Notes: generated from the letters alone by a model not told the origin. Counted from the stretch's first letter, positions 24,715 to 33,934 are shown. The stretch is DNA of 64,000 nucleotides from Paenarthrobacter nitroguajacolicus (GCF_007786235.1 NZ_VNFK01000018.1:41346-105345); one strand, 5' to 3'. A program made the numbers and translations.

Positions 24715-26697
24715 ATGCGCCTGCGACGCCTACTCGGCGCGGCCACCGCCGTCGTCATTCTTGGAAGCCTTACCGCCGTGCCCGCACGGGCAGAACCTCA
24801 ACACAGCGGCAGCGAATCCCCGGCCAGTGCAGCCGCCCTCTGGAAGCAGCTGCCGGATGGTTTCGCGGCGCTGCCCGGTAACGGACTCGCCGGGACCACC
24901 GGCGGACAGGCGGGGAGGCACGTCAGCGTCTCGTCGCTGGAAGAATTGCAAAGCTATGCGGCCGCCCCGGAGCCGCTGGTGATTTTCCTCAAAGGCAGCA
25001 TCACCGCGCAGGACTACGTCAAGATTCCCGTCACGTCCAATAAGAGCTTCATCGGCGTCGGTGCGGGTGTGGAACTGGTCAATGCGGGCTTCAAGCTCAT
25101 CAACGTCTCCAACGTCATCTTCCGGAACTTCACAGTGCGCGACTCCTACATTCCCGGCGACTGGGACGGGAAGCGTCCGGACAATGATCGCGACGGGATC
25201 CAGCTGGATACCTCGCATCACGTGTGGGTAGACCACATGAAGTTTGAGCGCATGGGTGACGGCATGATCGACACCCGCAAGGACTCGGACTACCTGACGT
25301 ACTCGTGGAATGTCTTCGCGGACAACAACAAAGCCCTGGGTGTGGGATGGACCAGCAACGCCGTCACCAAGATGACCATCCACCACAACTGGATCCGCAA
25401 CACTGTCCAGCGGAACTTCAGCCTGGACAACACCGCCGCCGCACACGTCTACAACAACTACCTGCAGGACATCGGCCAGTACGGAATGATGGGCCGGAAC
25501 GCTGCCAAGGTGGTTCTGGAAGGTAACTACTTCACCGCTGTGGCCGACCCTGTGGTGGCCAAGGACCAAGCCACGGAAATCGTCAACCGCGACAACACCT
25601 TTGATGCCACCCGTGGACGCAAGGACAACATCGGCGGCGCCTTCGACCCCACGCAGTTCTACGCCTACGCCAAGGATGACGCCGCGAAGGTTCCGGCACT
25701 TGTCACCTCAGGCGCCGGACCGCGTGAAAGCCAAGCGCCCAGTACGACGACGGACATCACCGTCGCGCTGGACGGCACCGGCGACTTCGGCAGCTTGCAG
25801 GCGGCGATCGGCTCAATTCCCGTGGGCAACACCCAACCGCGGACCATCACCATCAAGCCTGGTTTCTACCGGGAAATGGTGAACATCTGGGCTGACCGGC
25901 CCCACGTGACCCTCCAAGGAGCAACTGGTGACCCGGCCGACGTCGTGATTTCCTACGACACGCCAGCCAACGGCGCCAAGTTCTTCGGCGGAACCTGGGG
26001 CGCGGCCGGAAGTGCGACGCTCAACGTCCTTGCCGAGCAAACCACCGTGCGCAACCTCACCGTGGAGAATGCCTATGATGAGGCCACCAACGGCGGGAGC
26101 CAGGCCCTCGCGGTCCGGACCGTGGCCGACAAGGTAATTTTCGACAACACCAGGTTCCTCGGCAACCAAGACACCTACCTCGCGGACACCACCGGACGCG
26201 ACGCGACCGCCCGAACCTACCTGAAGAACTGCTACATCGAGGGTGACGTGGACTTCCTCTACGGGCGTGGAACCGCAGTCTTTGACGGCTGCACCATCCA
26301 CTCCCTGGACCGCGGCAGCGACACTAACAACGGCTACATCGTGGCTCCCAGCACCAAGAACTCCAACCCGTACGGCTTCCTGATCGTGGACAGCACCCTC
26401 ACCTCCAACGCCGCACCCGGAACCGTCAGTTTGGGACGCCCTTGGTTTGCCAGCAGCGACCCCAACGCACACCCGATGGCCGTCATCCGCGACTCGAATC
26501 TGGGCAGTCACATCGCGGAGCAGGGCTGGTCCGATATGAGTGGGCACTCCTGGACAGAAGGACGCTTCGCTGAGTACAACAACACGGGACCCGGAGCGCA
26601 CATCAACGGGTTCCACCCCCAACTCACGCCGCAGGAAGCCGTGAACTTCACCAAGGAGAAATTCCTCGGCGACTGGATCCCGGCGGCAGGTGCTTGA
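24715..26697 (+). CDS. Secreted two-domain pectate lyase (PL1) - pectin methylesterase (CE8)
   Basis: 660 residues. A signal peptide (LLGAATAVVILGSLTAVPARA) ends near residue 27. Residues about 55-340 form a PL1 beta-helix: DNDRDGIQLDTSHHVWVDHM with calcium-binding Asp residues, and VQRNFSLDNTAAAHVYNN in the catalytic arginine region. Residues about 345-655 form a CE8 esterase with its full catalytic set: GNQDTYLADT (Gln and Asp), VDFLYGRG (nucleophile Asp) and SLGRPWF (Arg). The esterase removes methyl groups so the lyase can cleave the resulting polygalacturonate, both acting outside the cell. The gene follows the importer by 62 bp and is followed one base later by a paralogue. Confidence 0.95.
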   Translation: MRLRRLLGAATAVVILGSLTAVPARAEPQHSGSESPASAAALWKQLPDGFAALPGNGLAGTTGGQAGRHVSVSSLEELQSYAAAPEPLVIFLKGSITAQDYVKIPVTSNKSFIGVGAGVELVNAGFKLINVSNVIFRNFTVRDSYIPGDWDGKRPDNDRDGIQLDTSHHVWVDHMKFERMGDGMIDTRKDSDYLTYSWNVFADNNKALGVGWTSNAVTKMTIHHNWIRNTVQRNFSLDNTAAAHVYNNYLQDIGQYGMMGRNAAKVVLEGNYFTAVADPVVAKDQATEIVNRDNTFDATRGRKDNIGGAFDPTQFYAYAKDDAAKVPALVTSGAGPRESQAPSTTTDITVALDGTGDFGSLQAAIGSIPVGNTQPRTITIKPGFYREMVNIWADRPHVTLQGATGDPADVVISYDTPANGAKFFGGTWGAAGSATLNVLAEQTTVRNLTVENAYDEATNGGSQALAVRTVADKVIFDNTRFLGNQDTYLADTTGRDATARTYLKNCYIEGDVDFLYGRGTAVFDGCTIHSLDRGSDTNNGYIVAPSTKNSNPYGFLIVDSTLTSNAAPGTVSLGRPWFASSDPNAHPMAVIRDSNLGSHIAEQGWSDMSGHSWTEGRFAEYNNTGPGAHINGFHPQLTPQEAVNFTKEKFLGDWIPAAGA

Positions 26698-26698
26698 G

Positions 26699-28162
26699 AT
26701 GGCGAAACCACAAGGCACGAACATTCGACGCCGGACCCTGCTTTCCGCAGGACTCGCTGCCGGCACGTTGGTCTCCACCGGCTTCTTCCACCCGGCAACT
26801 GCGGCGCCAGCCACGGAAGTTACGCCCTCCGGCGTCGGCCTCAACGGTTTCTATGAAGCCGGGCTGCCGGCAAACCGTGGGAAGGGCGGCGTCTGGACGG
26901 AGGCACCGGCGGGGTTTGCCGGCGTCGCGTCCCACGGCCGCGCAGGCACCACCGGAGGGGCCGGCGGCAGGCTGGTCCACGCCGCTACGCCAGACCAACT
27001 CCGCACGTACGCCAGCAGTGCCGAACCGCTGGTGGTGATCCTCCACGGTGAACTGGTCTTCGCGCAGTACGAGAAACTGACGGTGGCCTCCAACAAATCC
27101 TTCCTTGGCGCCGGCAGCGGAGCCGCAGTAGTGAACGCCGGTTTCAAACTCGTCAATGTCGCCAACGTCGTGTTTCGCAACTTCACCCTCCGGGACTCCT
27201 ACATTCCCGGCGACTTTGCCGGGAAACGGCCGGACAACGACAGGGATGGAATCCAGATGGACACCAGCACCCACGTCTGGGTGGACCATATGCATTTCAC
27301 CCGGTTGGGAGACGGCCTAGTGGATATCCGCAAGGACTGCGACAACGTCACCTTGTCCTGGAACGTCTTCTCGGACCACAACAAAGCCCTCGGAGAAGGA
27401 TGGACCCAGAATGTGGTCACGCGGGTGACGCTGCATCACAACTGGATCCGGAACACGCACCAGCGCAACGCCAGTTTGGACAACACTGCGGCATCCCACG
27501 TCTACAACAACTATTTGGAGGACATTTCCAGCTACGGGATGTTGGGGCGGAACGCTGCCCTTCTGCTGGTGGAGGGAAACTACTTCCGGAATGTCCGGAA
27601 TCCGCTTCACCATCAGGGTCCCGGGGGTGCCTTGGCTGCCCGCGATAACGTGTTTGACGAGTGCACCGGGAACACCGGCCAGGAACGGGGAGCGTCATTC
27701 GAGCCCACGTACCCGTATGACTTGACCCCAACAAGGGCGGTTCCTGCGCTGGTGCGTGCTTTCGGCGGGCCACTGGGAGGGACTGTTCCACCGCTCCGGA
27801 ACGTGCTCACGGTGGCTTTGGACGGAACCGGCAACTTTGCCAGCATCCGTGCGGCCGTGGGTGCGATCCCGCCGAACAATCCCGGTGCTGTGACCGTGCT
27901 GGTGCGGCCCGGCGTCTATCACGAGCCGGCCGTTATCTGGGGCGACCGGCGCAACGTCACCCTCGCCGGGGCAACGGGAAACGCCGCGGATGTGGTCCTG
28001 ACCAACAGCGAGGGTGTCACCCTGCTGGTGGCGGCGGACGGTACGACGCTGCGGGATCTGACTGTCACGTCCGATACCCCGCAGCCTGGCCACGTTCTGC
28101 ACGTCACTGGAAAGGGCATCACCCGCGCCAACGTGACGGTGCTCAACGGTACATTCGGCTAA
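26699..28162 (+). CDS. Secreted pectate lyase (PL1) with a truncated pectin-esterase-like C-terminus
   Basis: ATG 26699 follows the previous stop by one base; 487 residues. The N-terminus NIRRRTLLSAGLAAGTLVST fits a Tat signal. The PL1 domain (about 55-330) closely parallels the upstream gene: DNDRDGIQMDTSTHVWVDHM, TLHHNWIRNTHQRNASLDNT and HVYNNYLEDISSYGMLGRNA. From about residue 370 it continues as a CE8-like start (VALDGTGNFASIRAAVGAIP) but stops after about 115 residues, before the QDTY, DFxxG and GRPW catalytic segments. It therefore cannot be an active methylesterase. The stub may be a remnant of tandem duplication or a retained binding or stability domain. Confidence 0.92.
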   Translation: MAKPQGTNIRRRTLLSAGLAAGTLVSTGFFHPATAAPATEVTPSGVGLNGFYEAGLPANRGKGGVWTEAPAGFAGVASHGRAGTTGGAGGRLVHAATPDQLRTYASSAEPLVVILHGELVFAQYEKLTVASNKSFLGAGSGAAVVNAGFKLVNVANVVFRNFTLRDSYIPGDFAGKRPDNDRDGIQMDTSTHVWVDHMHFTRLGDGLVDIRKDCDNVTLSWNVFSDHNKALGEGWTQNVVTRVTLHHNWIRNTHQRNASLDNTAASHVYNNYLEDISSYGMLGRNAALLLVEGNYFRNVRNPLHHQGPGGALAARDNVFDECTGNTGQERGASFEPTYPYDLTPTRAVPALVRAFGGPLGGTVPPLRNVLTVALDGTGNFASIRAAVGAIPPNNPGAVTVLVRPGVYHEPAVIWGDRRNVTLAGATGNAADVVLTNSEGVTLLVAADGTTLRDLTVTSDTPQPGHVLHVTGKGITRANVTVLNGTFG

Positions 28163-28179
28163 CCCCCACTACATAGCAA

Positions 28180-28213
28180 AAGAGGCCGTCGTGAGCATTC
28201 ACAACGGCCTCTT
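28180..28213. terminator. Bidirectional terminator
   Basis: A 10-bp perfect stem (AAGAGGCCGT at 28180-28189 with 28204-28213), preceded by A residues and followed by CTTCT, lies between the convergent pectate lyase and universal stress genes. Confidence 0.8.
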
Positions 28214-28231
28214 CTGCTACCTGCTTCGGTG

Positions 28232-28663
28232 TTACGCGTCGATGTCCGTGTTCACGATGTAAACATCGCACGGAGCACCGTGCGCAACGCTGTTGGCGAT
28301 GCTGCCCAGGACGCGGCCCAAGCCTTTCATGCGCTTGTTGCCGACCACGATCAGCGAGGCGTTGTTGGTTTCCGCGTAGTTGATGAGGGCGTTGGCCGGG
28401 GTGCCGCGGGCAGCGAAGTATTTGATGTTGCCGGCGGGTACGTCCAGCTCCTCAGAGACCTTGCGGGCCACGTATTCGGCGGAGTCAGCCGAGGAGACCG
28501 TGATGCGGTCGCTGCCGCTGCCGAATTCTTCGATTCGGTCGTCCGAGAAGCCGCTGATCACGTGCAGTTCGGCACCGAGTGCCGTGGCGAGCTTCGCTGC
28601 TGCCACTGCTGCCCGCTTTGCCGTTTCGCTGTTGTCAACGCCGACCACAATTACTTCTGACAT
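28232..28663 (-). CDS. Universal stress protein (UspA family)
   Basis: ATG 28663 has AGGAG nearby and gives a 143-residue single-domain protein; the longer open frame upstream overlaps the SDR promoter and is not coding. It begins SEVIVVGVDNSETAKRAA, the usual UspA first strand and Asp. It ends with the ATP-binding pattern VVGNKRMKGLGRVLGSIANS, followed by VAHGAPCDVYIV, so it probably belongs to the nucleotide-binding class. Family members help survival in starvation and oxidative stress. It is divergent from the SDR gene, whose region has a stress-sigma-like promoter. Confidence 0.92.
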   Translation of the reverse strand: MSEVIVVGVDNSETAKRAAVAAAKLATALGAELHVISGFSDDRIEEFGSGSDRITVSSADSAEYVARKVSEELDVPAGNIKYFAARGTPANALINYAETNNASLIVVGNKRMKGLGRVLGSIANSVAHGAPCDVYIVNTDIDA

Positions 28664-28756
28664 GAGTACTCCTGGTTGTGGGGATTCACTGGTTGGTGCT
28701 GCAAGAAATCTACACTCCATGGCTACACACCGGGGTGACCCTTTTGCGCCGGGAGT

Positions 28757-28780
28757 GTTTACAGGACGGATCCAGGGGTA
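28757..28780 (+). promoter_or_regulatory. Putative SigB/SigF-type stress promoter
   Basis: GTTT at 28757-28760 and GGGTA at 28776-28780 are separated by 15 bp, resembling general-stress sigma promoters of Gram-positive bacteria. It lies 43 bp before the SDR start. A similar arrangement occurs at 52861-52884. Confidence 0.5.
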
Positions 28781-28823
28781 GGGATAAAGCATCGGAACGA
28801 TCAACCGACCGAAAGGCAGGACC

Positions 28824-29630
28824 ATGAGCGACGCACCGTTTTCCCCGCAAACCGCCATCGTCACGGGATCGGATTCCGGCATCGGGCGGGCCACTGCGGT
28901 GGCGCTGGCCAAGGCCGGCATGGACGTGGGTATCACTTGGCACTCGGACCAGCAGGGCGCCGAGGACACGGCTGAGGAGGTCCGCAGCCTGGGGCGCAAG
29001 GCCGTGGTCCACCAACTGGACACCACCGATGTCCGCGGAACGGCGGCCACCGTGGAAACCCTCGCTGAAGAACTCGGTGGTGTGGATGTCTTCGTCAACA
29101 ACTCCGGAACCGGCGACGGAACCAAGTTCCTGGACCTCGACTACCAAACCTGGATGTCGACGCTGGACACCAACCTCAATGGTGCGTTCGTGGCCATGCA
29201 AACGGCAGCAAGGCGCATGGTGAAAGCGGGCCGAGGCGGACGCATCATCGCCGTCACCAGCGTCCACGAGTTCCAGCCCCGCGTTGGAGCCTCGGCTTAC
29301 GATGCCTCCAAGCACGGCCTGGGAGGGCTCATCAAGACCATGGCGCTGGAACTCGCCGAGCACGGGATTACCGCCAACAACGTGGCCCCCGGCGAGATCG
29401 CGACTCCCATGACTGGCCAGGAAGACGAGGACCCCACCAAGAAGGAGCGGCCAGGGGTGCCACTGGGACGCCCCGGAGACGCACGCGAAATCGCAGCCGT
29501 CATCGCTTTCCTGGCGTCCCCGGCTTCCAGCTATGTCAACGGCGCGTCGTGGCCCGTGGACGGTGGAATGCTGCAAATGGGACCCCAGGCGGGCTCGCAC
29601 ATTACCAGCAACGACTGGCGTGAAAGCTGA
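28824..29630 (+). CDS. SDR family oxidoreductase, general-stress type
   Basis: The 268-residue protein has a canonical classical SDR fold: IVTGSDSGIGRATAVALAKAG (TGxxxGIG), FVNNSGTGDG (NNAG variant), catalytic Ser in VTSVHEF, YDASKHG (Tyr and Lys) and a C-terminal YVNGASWPVDGG. The sequence resembles glucose-dehydrogenase-like stress SDRs of Gram-positive bacteria, often controlled by a general stress sigma factor. The promoter-like GTTT-N15-GGGTA upstream is consistent. The substrate is unknown. Confidence 0.9.
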   Translation: MSDAPFSPQTAIVTGSDSGIGRATAVALAKAGMDVGITWHSDQQGAEDTAEEVRSLGRKAVVHQLDTTDVRGTAATVETLAEELGGVDVFVNNSGTGDGTKFLDLDYQTWMSTLDTNLNGAFVAMQTAARRMVKAGRGGRIIAVTSVHEFQPRVGASAYDASKHGLGGLIKTMALELAEHGITANNVAPGEIATPMTGQEDEDPTKKERPGVPLGRPGDAREIAAVIAFLASPASSYVNGASWPVDGGMLQMGPQAGSHITSNDWRES

Positions 29631-29736
29631 GCGTCAACACCTCTGGCCGCACGGTGTTCCGTGGGCTAGTCTGCATGAACGGCCTGCCTGGCGGGCCGGA
29701 TTTTCCAGAGATTCAGGGACGATGATGAGGAGCACC

Positions 29737-29946
29737 ATGGCTGGCCACACATATAGCGTTTCCGAGATTGTAGGAACTTCCACCGAGGGCGTTGACGATG
29801 CGATCAAGAATGGCATCGCGACAGCCTCCCAGACATTGCGGCACCTGGACTGGTTTGAGGTCAAGGAGATCCGCGGCCACCTGGAGGACGGCGCAGTGGC
29901 CGACTGGCAGGTCACCATCAAGCTCGGTTTCAGGCTGGAGCGCTGA
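29737..29946 (+). CDS. Dodecin family flavin-binding protein
   Basis: ATG 29737 is preceded by GAGGAGCACC and gives a 69-residue protein, the normal dodecin length. HTYSVSEIVGTSTEGVDDAI, then HLDWFEVKEIRGHLEDG, and a final WQVTIKLGFRLE show the single helix wrapped by three strands, with the conserved Trp that stacks on flavin. Dodecins assemble as hollow dodecamers that store riboflavin, FMN or FAD, or coenzyme A. It lies 106 bp after the SDR gene. Confidence 0.92.
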   Translation: MAGHTYSVSEIVGTSTEGVDDAIKNGIATASQTLRHLDWFEVKEIRGHLEDGAVADWQVTIKLGFRLER

Positions 29947-29964
29947 CCGACCTCACCGCGAGTT

Positions 29965-30009
29965 GACAGTTAATGCCAATGTTTCTGGAAAACATTGGCA
30001 TTAACTGTC
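29965..30009. terminator. Palindromic element / bidirectional terminator, repeat family 1
   Basis: A perfect 20-bp stem (29965-29984 with 29990-30009; the left arm starts GACAGTTAATGCCAAT) around a 5-nt loop. It lies between the convergent dodecin and XRE genes and covers the last nine bases of the latter. Its right half, continuing into TCTCGGCGG, matches the element at 35868-35928. Confidence 0.85.
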
Positions 30010-30879
30010 GTCTCGGCGGGCGGGTTCGGGGACCTCGGCGTGGGTGCCCACGTCCCCAAAGTTCAGAAGCGTCAAAGCGTCCGACGACGGCGATCCCACC
30101 TTCGCTGAATAGACCCGAAGGAGCTGGTCGGGGTCGTCCGGGAGACTGAGTGTCTCAAAGTTCAGTTCCAGGTCTCCCACCACTGGGTGGTGCAAGCGCA
30201 CGGTGCCTGCCGACCGCGTGGCCACCCGGTGCCCGGCCCACCACTGCCGGAAATGCTCACTGTTCACGGCCAACTCACCCACCAGTTGGTTGGTCTGGGG
30301 ATCGTTCGGGTGGCGGCCAACATCCATTCGCAGTGCGCCTACAGCTTCCGCGGCCACGGTCTTCCAGTCCCTGAACAGCTCCCCGGCGGATGGATCCAGG
30401 ATGATCCAGCGCGTCAGGTTCCGCTCAGGGGCCGGCAGCGCGGCGAAGTCTGCGAACAGCAGGTAGGCCATCCGGTTTCCGGCCAGGACGTCTGCGCGCC
30501 TGCCCAGCACCATGGCCGGAACATCCCCGACGGCATCCAGCAACTGGCGCAGGGCTGGCCTCACCTTTTGCACGGGTCCTGGATTGCCGGCGGAACTGGC
30601 GCAGTGCTCCAGCAGGTCCATCATGTGCGCCTGTTCCCCGGCGTCAAGGCGGAGGGCCCGGGCCACGGAATCCAGCACGGCCTTGGAGGGGTGGATGTTC
30701 CTGCCCTGTTCCAGGCGCGTGTAGTAGTCGGTGCTCACGCCGGAGAGCCGGGCGACTTCCTCACGCCGGAGCCCGGGCACGCGTCGGGAACCGCTGGACT
30801 CCTGCGCCCCGGCATCTTCGGGCGAGAGGCGGGCACGCATGACTTTGAGGAACTTACCGAACTCGGCGCTTTGACCCAT
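30001..30879 (-). CDS. XRE-type helix-turn-helix regulator with MmyB-like ligand domain
   Basis: The 292-residue protein has an N-terminal HTH (about 10-75: VPGLRREEVARLSGVSTDYY then TRLEQGRNIHPS) and a C-terminal MmyB-like domain (about 105-275) with the conserved NLTRWIILDPSAGELFRDW and HPVVGDLELNFETLSLPDDP stretches. In actinobacteria such regulators typically sit next to a divergent oxidoreductase and repress it until a fatty-acid-like ligand binds. Here the divergent neighbour is an aldo/keto reductase 199 bp away, and the palindrome at 30924 lies between them. The 3' end overlaps the terminator hairpin. Confidence 0.9.
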   Translation of the reverse strand: MGQSAEFGKFLKVMRARLSPEDAGAQESSGSRRVPGLRREEVARLSGVSTDYYTRLEQGRNIHPSKAVLDSVARALRLDAGEQAHMMDLLEHCASSAGNPGPVQKVRPALRQLLDAVGDVPAMVLGRRADVLAGNRMAYLLFADFAALPAPERNLTRWIILDPSAGELFRDWKTVAAEAVGALRMDVGRHPNDPQTNQLVGELAVNSEHFRQWWAGHRVATRSAGTVRLHHPVVGDLELNFETLSLPDDPDQLLRVYSAKVGSPSSDALTLLNFGDVGTHAEVPEPARRDDS

Positions 30880-30923
30880 CCGTCCATTCTGCCGCTCGCT
30901 GCGTGTGAAAGACCACCATTTTG

Positions 30924-30935
30924 GGTAGGACTACC
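30924..30935. promoter_or_regulatory. Putative operator of the MmyB-like regulator
   Basis: GGTAG-GA-CTACC is a 12-bp palindrome 45 bp upstream of the regulator start, in the region shared with the aldo/keto reductase gene. It is the most symmetric site in that interval. Confidence 0.45.
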
Positions 30936-31078
30936 AGACCTAGGAAAAACAGGATCAGGCTGGATTGCTGACTCTGCCACCAAAACTGCATAGGCTCAGT
31001 ACAGAGCCTCCGAAAACGCTTTCTGGAAACAGAAGCGTGGAGCGCCAGGCCATAACCATCCCGTCGAAGGAGACCGTC

Positions 31079-31900
31079 ATGCCAGAGCTGACATTGAACA
31101 ACGGCATCACCATCCCCCAGCTCGGATTCGGTGTGTTCCAAGTACCTGCCGATGAAACGCAGAAGGTAGTGGAAGACGCGCTGGAAGCCGGCTACCGCCA
31201 CATCGACACCGCCGCCGCGTACCGCAACGAGGCTGGCGTGGGCGCCGCGATCGCCGCCTCGGGGATCCCCCGGGAGGACCTCTTCATCACCACCAAGCTC
31301 CGCAACGGCGAGCAAGGCGAAGCCTATGACGCCTTCCAGCGAAGCAGGGATGCCCTGGACCTCGAGGTCATCGATCTCTACCTCATCCACTGGCCGGTCC
31401 CGTCGCAGGGGCTCTTCACGCAGGCGTGGAAGGAGATGGAGAAGCTGTACCAGGACAAGCAGATCCGGGCCATCGGCATTTCCAACTTCCTCCCGGACCA
31501 CGTGGACACTCTGCTGAAGGAAGCGGATGTGGTGCCGGCGGTCAACCAGATCGAACTCCACCCGACGTACCAGCAGGCCGAATTGGCCAACAAATGCCGC
31601 GACCTGGGCATTGCCGTTGAGGCTTACAGCCCGTTGGGCCAGGGCAAGGACCTTAACGCGGAGCAAGTTGCCCTGGTGGCAGCTGCCCATGGCACTACTC
31701 CTGCACAGGTGATCCTGGCTTGGCATCTCGCGCAGGGAACCATCGTGATTCCCAAATCCGCAGACTCCGCCCGTATGCGCGAGAACTTCGGCGCAGCGGA
31801 CCTCACCCTCACCGAATCCGAACTGGCAGCAATCACGGCACTGGAGGCGGGCGCCCGCATCGGTTCCGATCCCGCCGTCGCGGCTTTTACCCAGTTCTAA
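31079..31900 (+). CDS. Aldo/keto reductase (2,5-diketo-D-gluconate reductase type)
   Basis: ATG 31079 follows GAAGGAGA and gives a 273-residue TIM-barrel reductase; the earlier start in the frame would place 38 unrelated residues in front. Signatures include ELTLNNGITIPQLGFGVFQV, GYRHIDTAAAYRNEAGVG (catalytic Asp and Tyr), FITTKL with the Lys, LYLIHWPVP with the His, and IVIPKSADSARMRENFG for NADPH binding. The family reduces diketo-gluconate, methylglyoxal and other aldehydes. It begins a co-directional run of five genes up to 35862. Confidence 0.92.
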   Translation: MPELTLNNGITIPQLGFGVFQVPADETQKVVEDALEAGYRHIDTAAAYRNEAGVGAAIAASGIPREDLFITTKLRNGEQGEAYDAFQRSRDALDLEVIDLYLIHWPVPSQGLFTQAWKEMEKLYQDKQIRAIGISNFLPDHVDTLLKEADVVPAVNQIELHPTYQQAELANKCRDLGIAVEAYSPLGQGKDLNAEQVALVAAAHGTTPAQVILAWHLAQGTIVIPKSADSARMRENFGAADLTLTESELAAITALEAGARIGSDPAVAAFTQF

Positions 31901-31928
31901 AACCCAACGAACAAAGGACTCAACAGCT

Positions 31929-32900
31929 ATGCAGTACACGCATTTGGGCCGTTCCGGCCTTAAGGTTTCACGTCTCTGCCTGGGCACCATGAACTTCGGC
32001 CCGCAGACCGACGAGGCAACAGCCCACTCGATCATGGATTCCGCACTGGACTCCGGCATCAACTTCTTCGACACCGCCAACGTCTATGGCGGCACCGGCC
32101 ACCGCGGCTGGACCGAGGAAATCATCGGCCGCTGGTTCGCCAAGGGCGGCGAGCGCCGCGAGCGGACCGTTCTTGCCACCAAGCTCTACGGCACCATGAC
32201 GGACCGTCCCAACGAGTCCAAGTTGTCCGCCCTGAACATCCGGCGAGCCTTGGACGCGAGCCTCAAGCGCCTGCAGACGGACTACATCGACATCTACCAG
32301 TTCCACCACATCGACCGCGATACGCCGTGGGACGAGATTTGGCAGGCCATTGAGGTGGGCGTCCAGCAGGGCAAGATCCTCTACTCGGGCAGCAGCAACT
32401 TTGCCGGTTGGCACATCGCCCAGGCGCAGGAAGCTGCCCGCAGGCGGAACTACACGGGCCTGGTCAGCGAGCAGTCCATCTACAACCTGTTCCGGCGTGA
32501 ACTGGAGCTCGAGGTCATCCCGGCTGCGCAACAGTACGGCCTTGGCTTGATCCCGTGGTCGCCGCTGCAGGGCGGCTTGCTGGGTGGCGTGCTGAAGAAG
32601 GAAGAGCAGGGTGTCCGCCGCACTGAAGGACGGGCGCTTGAAACCCTCAAGAAGCACGAGGACCAGATCCGCCTGTACGAGGATTTCGCGGACGAACTGG
32701 GCCACGCACCCGGCGACGTTGCGCTGGCTTGGCTTCTTCACCAGCCTGCCGTGACGGCTCCGATTGTTGGGCCGCGAACCCAGGAGCAACTGGACGCAGC
32801 CATCCGCGCACTGGACGTTTCCCTGAACGAGGACGCCCTCAAGCGCCTCGACGACATCTTCCCGGGCCACCGCCCCGCCCCCGAAGACTACGCCTGGTGA
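31929..32900 (+). CDS. Aldo/keto reductase (YajO / Kv-beta-like subgroup)
   Basis: The 323-residue protein belongs to a different AKR branch from the previous gene. It begins MQYTHLGRSGLKVSRLCLGT and has FFDTANVYGG (Asp and Tyr), LATKLYG (Lys) and YIDIYQFHHID (His), with the C-terminal WLLHQPAVTAPIVGPRTQEQ cofactor segment. Such enzymes reduce a broad range of carbonyls with NADPH. It is 28 bp after the first reductase and overlaps the next gene by four bases (GTGA). Confidence 0.92.
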   Translation: MQYTHLGRSGLKVSRLCLGTMNFGPQTDEATAHSIMDSALDSGINFFDTANVYGGTGHRGWTEEIIGRWFAKGGERRERTVLATKLYGTMTDRPNESKLSALNIRRALDASLKRLQTDYIDIYQFHHIDRDTPWDEIWQAIEVGVQQGKILYSGSSNFAGWHIAQAQEAARRRNYTGLVSEQSIYNLFRRELELEVIPAAQQYGLGLIPWSPLQGGLLGGVLKKEEQGVRRTEGRALETLKKHEDQIRLYEDFADELGHAPGDVALAWLLHQPAVTAPIVGPRTQEQLDAAIRALDVSLNEDALKRLDDIFPGHRPAPEDYAW

Positions 32901-33934
32901 GTAATCTCCTCCCCGTCAGCCTGGGAACGGCGGCGGACACCGTCTCGCCGCGGAACATCCTGTTCATCGGCGGGACCGGGGTCATCAGTGCGACGGCGGC
33001 TGAACGCGCCGTCGCACTGGGCCACCGTCTGACCCTCCTCAACAGGGGACGGTCAGCCGGTCGGCCGGTTCCCGATGGCGCCGAAGTACTGCACGCGGAT
33101 ATCCGCGATCCGCAGGCCGTGCGTGAGGTACTTAAGGGAAGGGAGTTCGACGCCGTTGCGGACTTCATCTCCTTCACCCCGGATCAGGCGCGGGCCGGTT
33201 TGGAGATGTTCCGCGGGCGGACGGGTCAGTACGTCTTCATCAGCTCCGCTTCGGCTTACCAAAAGCCGCCCACGACGCTGCCCATCCGGGAATCCACACC
33301 TTTGAAGAATCCGTTCTGGAAGTACTCGCAGGACAAGATCGCCTGCGAAAACCTACTGTTTGAGGCTTATCGCGAGCAGGACTTCCCTTTGACGGTGGTG
33401 CGGCCTTCCCACACTTACGATCGGACCAAGATCGCCATGGTGGGCGGCTGGACTGACATCCACCGGATGCGTGCCGGGATGCCGATCATGGTGCACGGAG
33501 ACGGGACCTCGCTCTGGACGCTGACGCACAGCCGGGACTTCGCCAAGGCTTTTGTTGGACTTCTGGGCAGGCCGCAGGCTGTGGGCGAGAGCTACACGAT
33601 CACCTCGGACGAGTACCTGCCCTGGAACCAGATCTACCGCCTGTTCGCCCGTGCCGCCGGAGTTCCGGAACCCGAGCTGTTCCACGTTTCCTCGGAGACC
33701 ATCGCAGCCCACAGCCCGGAACTCGGACCCAACCTGCTCGGTGACCGCTCGCACTCCGTAATTTTCGACAACACCAAGATCAAGGCACTCGTTCCTGACT
33801 ACCGGGCCACCATCCCGTTCGCGGATGGGGTCAGGGAAATCGTCGAGTGGCATGATCAGCATCCCGAGCTTCAGGTAGTGAAGGAAGACTTCATGGAGTT
33901 GAGTGATCGGCTGTATGACTGGTCGCGACGGTAG
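32897..33934 (+). CDS. NAD-dependent epimerase/dehydratase family protein (extended SDR)
   Basis: The GTG at 32897 overlaps the preceding stop and is chosen over the long upstream frame, which is a shadow of the reductase. The 345-residue protein begins with a Rossmann motif, ILFIGGTGVISATAAERAVA, then LLNRGRSAGRP. It lacks a clear YxxxK pair (YVFISSASAYQKPPTTLP is the nearest), as in atypical extended SDRs that resemble RNA-binding CSP41 or isoflavone-reductase-like proteins. It has the C-terminal SDEYLPWNQIYRLFARAAGV. Sugar-nucleotide epimerase activity is therefore not certain. Confidence 0.85.
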   Translation: MSNLLPVSLGTAADTVSPRNILFIGGTGVISATAAERAVALGHRLTLLNRGRSAGRPVPDGAEVLHADIRDPQAVREVLKGREFDAVADFISFTPDQARAGLEMFRGRTGQYVFISSASAYQKPPTTLPIRESTPLKNPFWKYSQDKIACENLLFEAYREQDFPLTVVRPSHTYDRTKIAMVGGWTDIHRMRAGMPIMVHGDGTSLWTLTHSRDFAKAFVGLLGRPQAVGESYTITSDEYLPWNQIYRLFARAAGVPEPELFHVSSETIAAHSPELGPNLLGDRSHSVIFDNTKIKALVPDYRATIPFADGVREIVEWHDQHPELQVVKEDFMELSDRLYDWSRR

